Below, piece after piece: positions 62,053 through 64,000 of a stretch of DNA of 64,000 nucleotides. Below the pieces are notes generated by a model. It searched no databases, had not been told where the DNA came from, and worked only from the letters and a program-made list of their open reading frames with translations. A program made the translations under genes and the position numbers. The first letter of the stretch is position 1. Every line of letters begins with the position of its first letter. The stretch covers positions 1 through 64,000 of the forward strand of contig AP018180.1 of NCBI GenBank assembly GCA_002368155.1, given 5' to 3'. Source of the stretch: Nostoc carneum NIES-2107 (GTDB lineage Bacteria > Cyanobacteriota > Cyanobacteriia > Cyanobacteriales > Nostocaceae).

Positions 62053-62108
62053 GGGCACGACAGCCATAATCTTTTAGCATATCAAATTATCTTACTGGTG
62101 CCGTGCCC
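62053..62108 (-). repeat. variant hairpin repeat, copy E (inverted match to copy D loop)
   Basis: GGGCACGACA and TGCCGTGCCC arms enclose a 36-base loop that is the inverted, near-identical match of the loop of copy D. Confidence 0.7.
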
Positions 62109-62399
62109 CTACGGATATACCTTGGTTGTAAATGCGATCGCCTTTGCTATGAATGCTCATTCATAAACAACCCTAACTCTTTGGTCACCAATGGGTTAAG
62201 GTTCTCTATGGATGAGGTAGCGTTGATAAACAACCTTAACTCTTTGGTCACCAATGGGTTAAGGTTCTCTATGGATGAGGTAGCGTTGATAAACAACCTT
62301 AACTCTTTGGTCACCAATGGGTTAAGGTTCTCTATGGATGAGGTAGCGTTGATAAACAACCTTACCTCCTTGGTCACCAATGGGTTAGGGTTCGGTTAA
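62103..62399 (+). other. 98-codon frame through the 63-bp tandem array (probably not a gene)
   Basis: The plus strand reads a 21-residue unit (LVTNGLRFSMDEVALINN) about four times and the minus strand is open as well. This happens because 63 is a multiple of three. No ribosome site precedes it, so I treat it as repeat DNA. Confidence 0.3.
62165..62399. repeat. 63-bp tandem repeat of hairpin units (four copies)
   Basis: Units begin at 62165, 62228, 62291 and 62354. Each holds AACCTTAAC and GTTAAGGTT arms around TTTGGTCACCAA, an imperfect 17-bp hairpin, followed by an identical spacer of about 26 bases (starts CTCTATGGATGAGG). The last copy is truncated and slightly altered. Spacers are the same in each copy, so this is not a CRISPR array. 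Confidence 0.9.
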
Positions 62400-62426
62400 A
62401 AATTTTTCGTTACTGTTTTGGGGTTG

Positions 62427-62480
62427 TGGAGACGCGATTAATCTGCAAAGACGGAGACGCGATCAATCGCGTCTCTACAA
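62427..62480. repeat. GAGACGCGAT / ATCGCGTCTC palindrome
   Basis: GAGACGCGAT, CA, ATCGCGTCTC at 62,454-62,475, preceded by a partial copy. A better copy lies at 63,769-63,792. Confidence 0.8.
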
Positions 62481-62521
62481 GTACCATAAATAATCGGCGG
62501 TGCGGCGCTTGGCGACAACAC

Positions 62522-62597
62522 TATTACCAATTACCAATTACCAATTACCAATTACCCAATGACAAATGACAAATGACAAATGACAAATGACAAATTA
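62522..62597. repeat. TTACCAA and TGACAAA heptamer arrays
   Basis: Four TTACCAA units and then five TGACAAA units run into the stop codon region of the CheB-GAF gene. Confidence 0.9.
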
Positions 62598-63710
62598 CCC
62601 AACTTTCTGTGCTTGAAACAATTCAATCACATCGCCAGCATGACGGGCGTGCATATCTAGCAGTTTCATTTCCCAGGGTAAAAATCGGCGTGGTTCGCGG
62701 AAATGTGTTGATAATACGCCGACTAAATTACCTGTGCGACTGGTTAGGGGTGTGGATTGGACGGCGCGATATCCTGCGGCTTTGGCGATCGCCCGCACAG
62801 GCGCAAAATTCGCATCGGCTTCGATATCTTCAATAATCACAGTTTCTCCAGAACGCAAGGCGCTGATACAGGGCGAATGTTGGGCGAGGCTAACTGTCTG
62901 CACATTATCGATGGCGGCTGCATTAAAGCCGCGTTGAACTGCTAGCAGCAGAGTGCAGGTATCTTTATCGAACAGATGAATGTAGCCCATATCTGCGCGG
63001 TGCATGGCGATCGCCCGCTCAAGTAAATTTTCTAGGGCATCTAGCAGCATCGGTGATAGCTGTAGGCTACTGTTTAATGGTGCTGCTTTCGGCGATGGTG
63101 TTGCTGATAAGGGATTTCCCTTGCATACCAGGCTTACCAATAAAGGTGCGATCGCTTCCCGTGACACAACTTGGTTAACACAACCTGTAGCGATCGCTGC
63201 CTCGGGCATTCCAAAAGCCACAGAACTGGCTTGATCCTGAGCTAAGACAATGCCATGCTGCTCAGATATTGCACGTACACCCTCAGCGCTGCCTTTACCT
63301 GTACCAGTCATCACAATTACTACAGCGCGTTCTGCATAACTGAGAGCCACCGACTCAAAAAACCGATTTACCCCATAATGCCAGCCTTGTTTTGCTGTTT
63401 GGGGAACTAGCGAGATTGTAGCATCGGGATGGACAACAAAGTAATGCCCAGGCGGGCAGATATACACCACTCCCGCCGCCAGTTGTTCCCCCTCATGGCC
63501 CCAGCGTACAGTCAGATGCGTGCGTAATTGTAATAATTGCGCCAACATATTACTGTCATAATCACTGAGATGCTGTAGGCAGAGAATCGGCGCAGGAAAA
63601 TCCGCAGGCAATCCAGAAAGCACCTTGCGAATCGCCGTCACGCCACCAGCCGACGCTGCGATCGCCACAATCGCAATTTTCGATTTCTGCTGGTGCCTAT
63701 CTCTATGCAT
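62595..63710 (-). CDS. CheB-like methylesterase domain fused to GAF
   Basis: Protein of 371 residues. The N-terminal CheB-type domain (about 10-200) has Ser20 in IAASAGGV, His47 in LQHLSD, and the segment MTGTGKGSAEG (134-144), which aligns with the CheB loop LTGMGxDGAxG. The expected catalytic Asp is Gly140 here. A GAF domain (about 215-365; YIHLFDKDTCTLLLAVQRGF, then STPLTSRTGNLVGVLSTHF) follows. No receiver, CheR or chemoreceptor is adjacent. True CheB demethylates chemoreceptors; the missing Asp suggests a binding or regulatory role. The ATG at 63710 is the start. The gene ends next to heptamer repeats. Confidence 0.88.
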   Translation of the reverse strand: MHRDRHQQKSKIAIVAIAASAGGVTAIRKVLSGLPADFPAPILCLQHLSDYDSNMLAQLLQLRTHLTVRWGHEGEQLAAGVVYICPPGHYFVVHPDATISLVPQTAKQGWHYGVNRFFESVALSYAERAVVIVMTGTGKGSAEGVRAISEQHGIVLAQDQASSVAFGMPEAAIATGCVNQVVSREAIAPLLVSLVCKGNPLSATPSPKAAPLNSSLQLSPMLLDALENLLERAIAMHRADMGYIHLFDKDTCTLLLAVQRGFNAAAIDNVQTVSLAQHSPCISALRSGETVIIEDIEADANFAPVRAIAKAAGYRAVQSTPLTSRTGNLVGVLSTHFREPRRFLPWEMKLLDMHARHAGDVIELFQAQKVG

Positions 63711-63768
63711 CCTTATTAGCCATGTTAATGTGCTGACTTATACAGACGCGATTAATCGCATTTGTTGC

Positions 63769-63792
63769 AGAGACGCGATTAATCGCGTCTCT
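63769..63792. repeat. perfect 24-base palindrome (AGAGACGCGATT half-site)
   Basis: AGAGACGCGATT followed by its exact inverse. A half copy lies at 63,743-63,760 and a related palindrome at 62,454-62,475. It is a common intergenic repeat in Nostocales. Confidence 0.85.
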
Positions 63793-63804
63793 ACAAAATT
63801 TATT

Positions 63805-64000
63805 CTATTCCCCCTGCACCCTGCCCCCTGCCTCTTCATCTCCCCCTGCTCTCTCAATCAACCACTGAATCATCTCCCTAGCTCGCTTAGTTCTCTCCTT
63901 CGCCTGTCGAGCTTCTTCTGTAGCTTGTTGAGCTTTCGCCTTAGCCTGCTGGGTTACTTGAGTAATATTTTGAGCTTTCTCCCTAGCCTGTCGAGCTTCC
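63805..64000 (-). CDS. C-terminal part of a coiled-coil protein (truncated by the window edge)
   Basis: The minus strand is open from the edge for 64 codons to TAG at 63805-63807. The visible part repeats an 11-residue-like Ala/Gln/Glu/Arg pattern (EARQAREKAQ, QAKAKAQQATEEARQAKERTKRA), a helical coiled coil, and ends WLIERAGGDEEAGG. Such tails occur on Uma2/DUF820 and Rpn-family proteins in cyanobacteria; the body is outside the window, so the family is not assigned. The last 10 or so codons are repeat-derived. Confidence 0.6.
   Translation of the reverse strand, partial: EARQAREKAQNITQVTQQAKAKAQQATEEARQAKERTKRAREMIQWLIERAGGDEEAGGRVQGE

Noticed and set aside
62165-62399. Possible CRISPR array
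   Set aside because: Palindromic repeats with regular spacing are present, but the spacers are identical in every unit and no cas gene is nearby.

Overview
The window comes from a filamentous, probably heterocyst-forming cyanobacterium of the Nostoc/Anabaena/Calothrix type. The evidence is a full set of oxygenic-photosynthesis and Calvin-cycle genes (psbA, petH with a phycobilisome-linker domain, prk, gun4), many copies of the HIP1 octamer GCGATCGC, and abundant heptanucleotide tandem repeats (GGGGATT/GGGGACT, TTACCAA, TGACAAA types) between genes. No rRNA, tRNA, transposase or CRISPR array was seen.

Region 1 (about 0.7-24 kb, all minus strand) is a signalling array. It holds three giant paralogous sensor kinases of about 1,800-1,950 residues (Ser/Thr kinase - AAA ATPase - helical middle - GAF - [PAS] - histidine kinase), a receiver-histidine kinase, a dCache hybrid histidine kinase with a C-terminal receiver, a dCache-HAMP histidine kinase, and the remnant of a fourth Ser/Thr kinase. 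The paralogs are mosaics: heads are shared between one pair, tails between another, and homology runs through intergenic spacers. This points to segmental duplication and gene conversion. A TGGGAATA-type motif lies about 25-55 bases upstream of four of the genes or remnants plus one more kinase.

Region 2 (24-36 kb) is housekeeping and accessory metabolism: an exported Mn superoxide dismutase, icd, gun4, a sugar-type ABC ATPase, an Uma2-family protein, a small lipoprotein, mtnA, a membrane protein of unknown role, and hom. Region 3 (36-48 kb) holds petH, prk, metK, a histidine kinase, a ParD/ParE pair whose toxin carries a nonsense codon, a UvrD/PcrA helicase, and a psbA of the Glu130 (high-light) type. 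Region 4 (48-57 kb) has a proline-rich putative outer-membrane barrel, a methyltransferase, an intact Phd/RelE-like toxin-antitoxin pair, a GTPase with a membrane tail, the type 2 isopentenyl-diphosphate isomerase, and sppA.

Region 5 (57-64 kb) looks like an accessory island. It has a membrane ATPase with a roughly 180-residue glycine-zipper segment, an HTH-AAA ATPase, a small two-helix membrane protein resembling the cyanobacterial TRADD-N-associated membrane domain, a 63-bp tandem array of hairpins, and a CheB-GAF fusion that lacks the catalytic Asp. A roughly 100-bp hairpin repeat family with compensatory changes in its stem is scattered over the second half (46.7, 48.2, 57.1, 57.2 and 62.05 kb). 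The best candidates for new biology are the mosaic kinase array and the membrane-ATPase/TRADD-N-type island.
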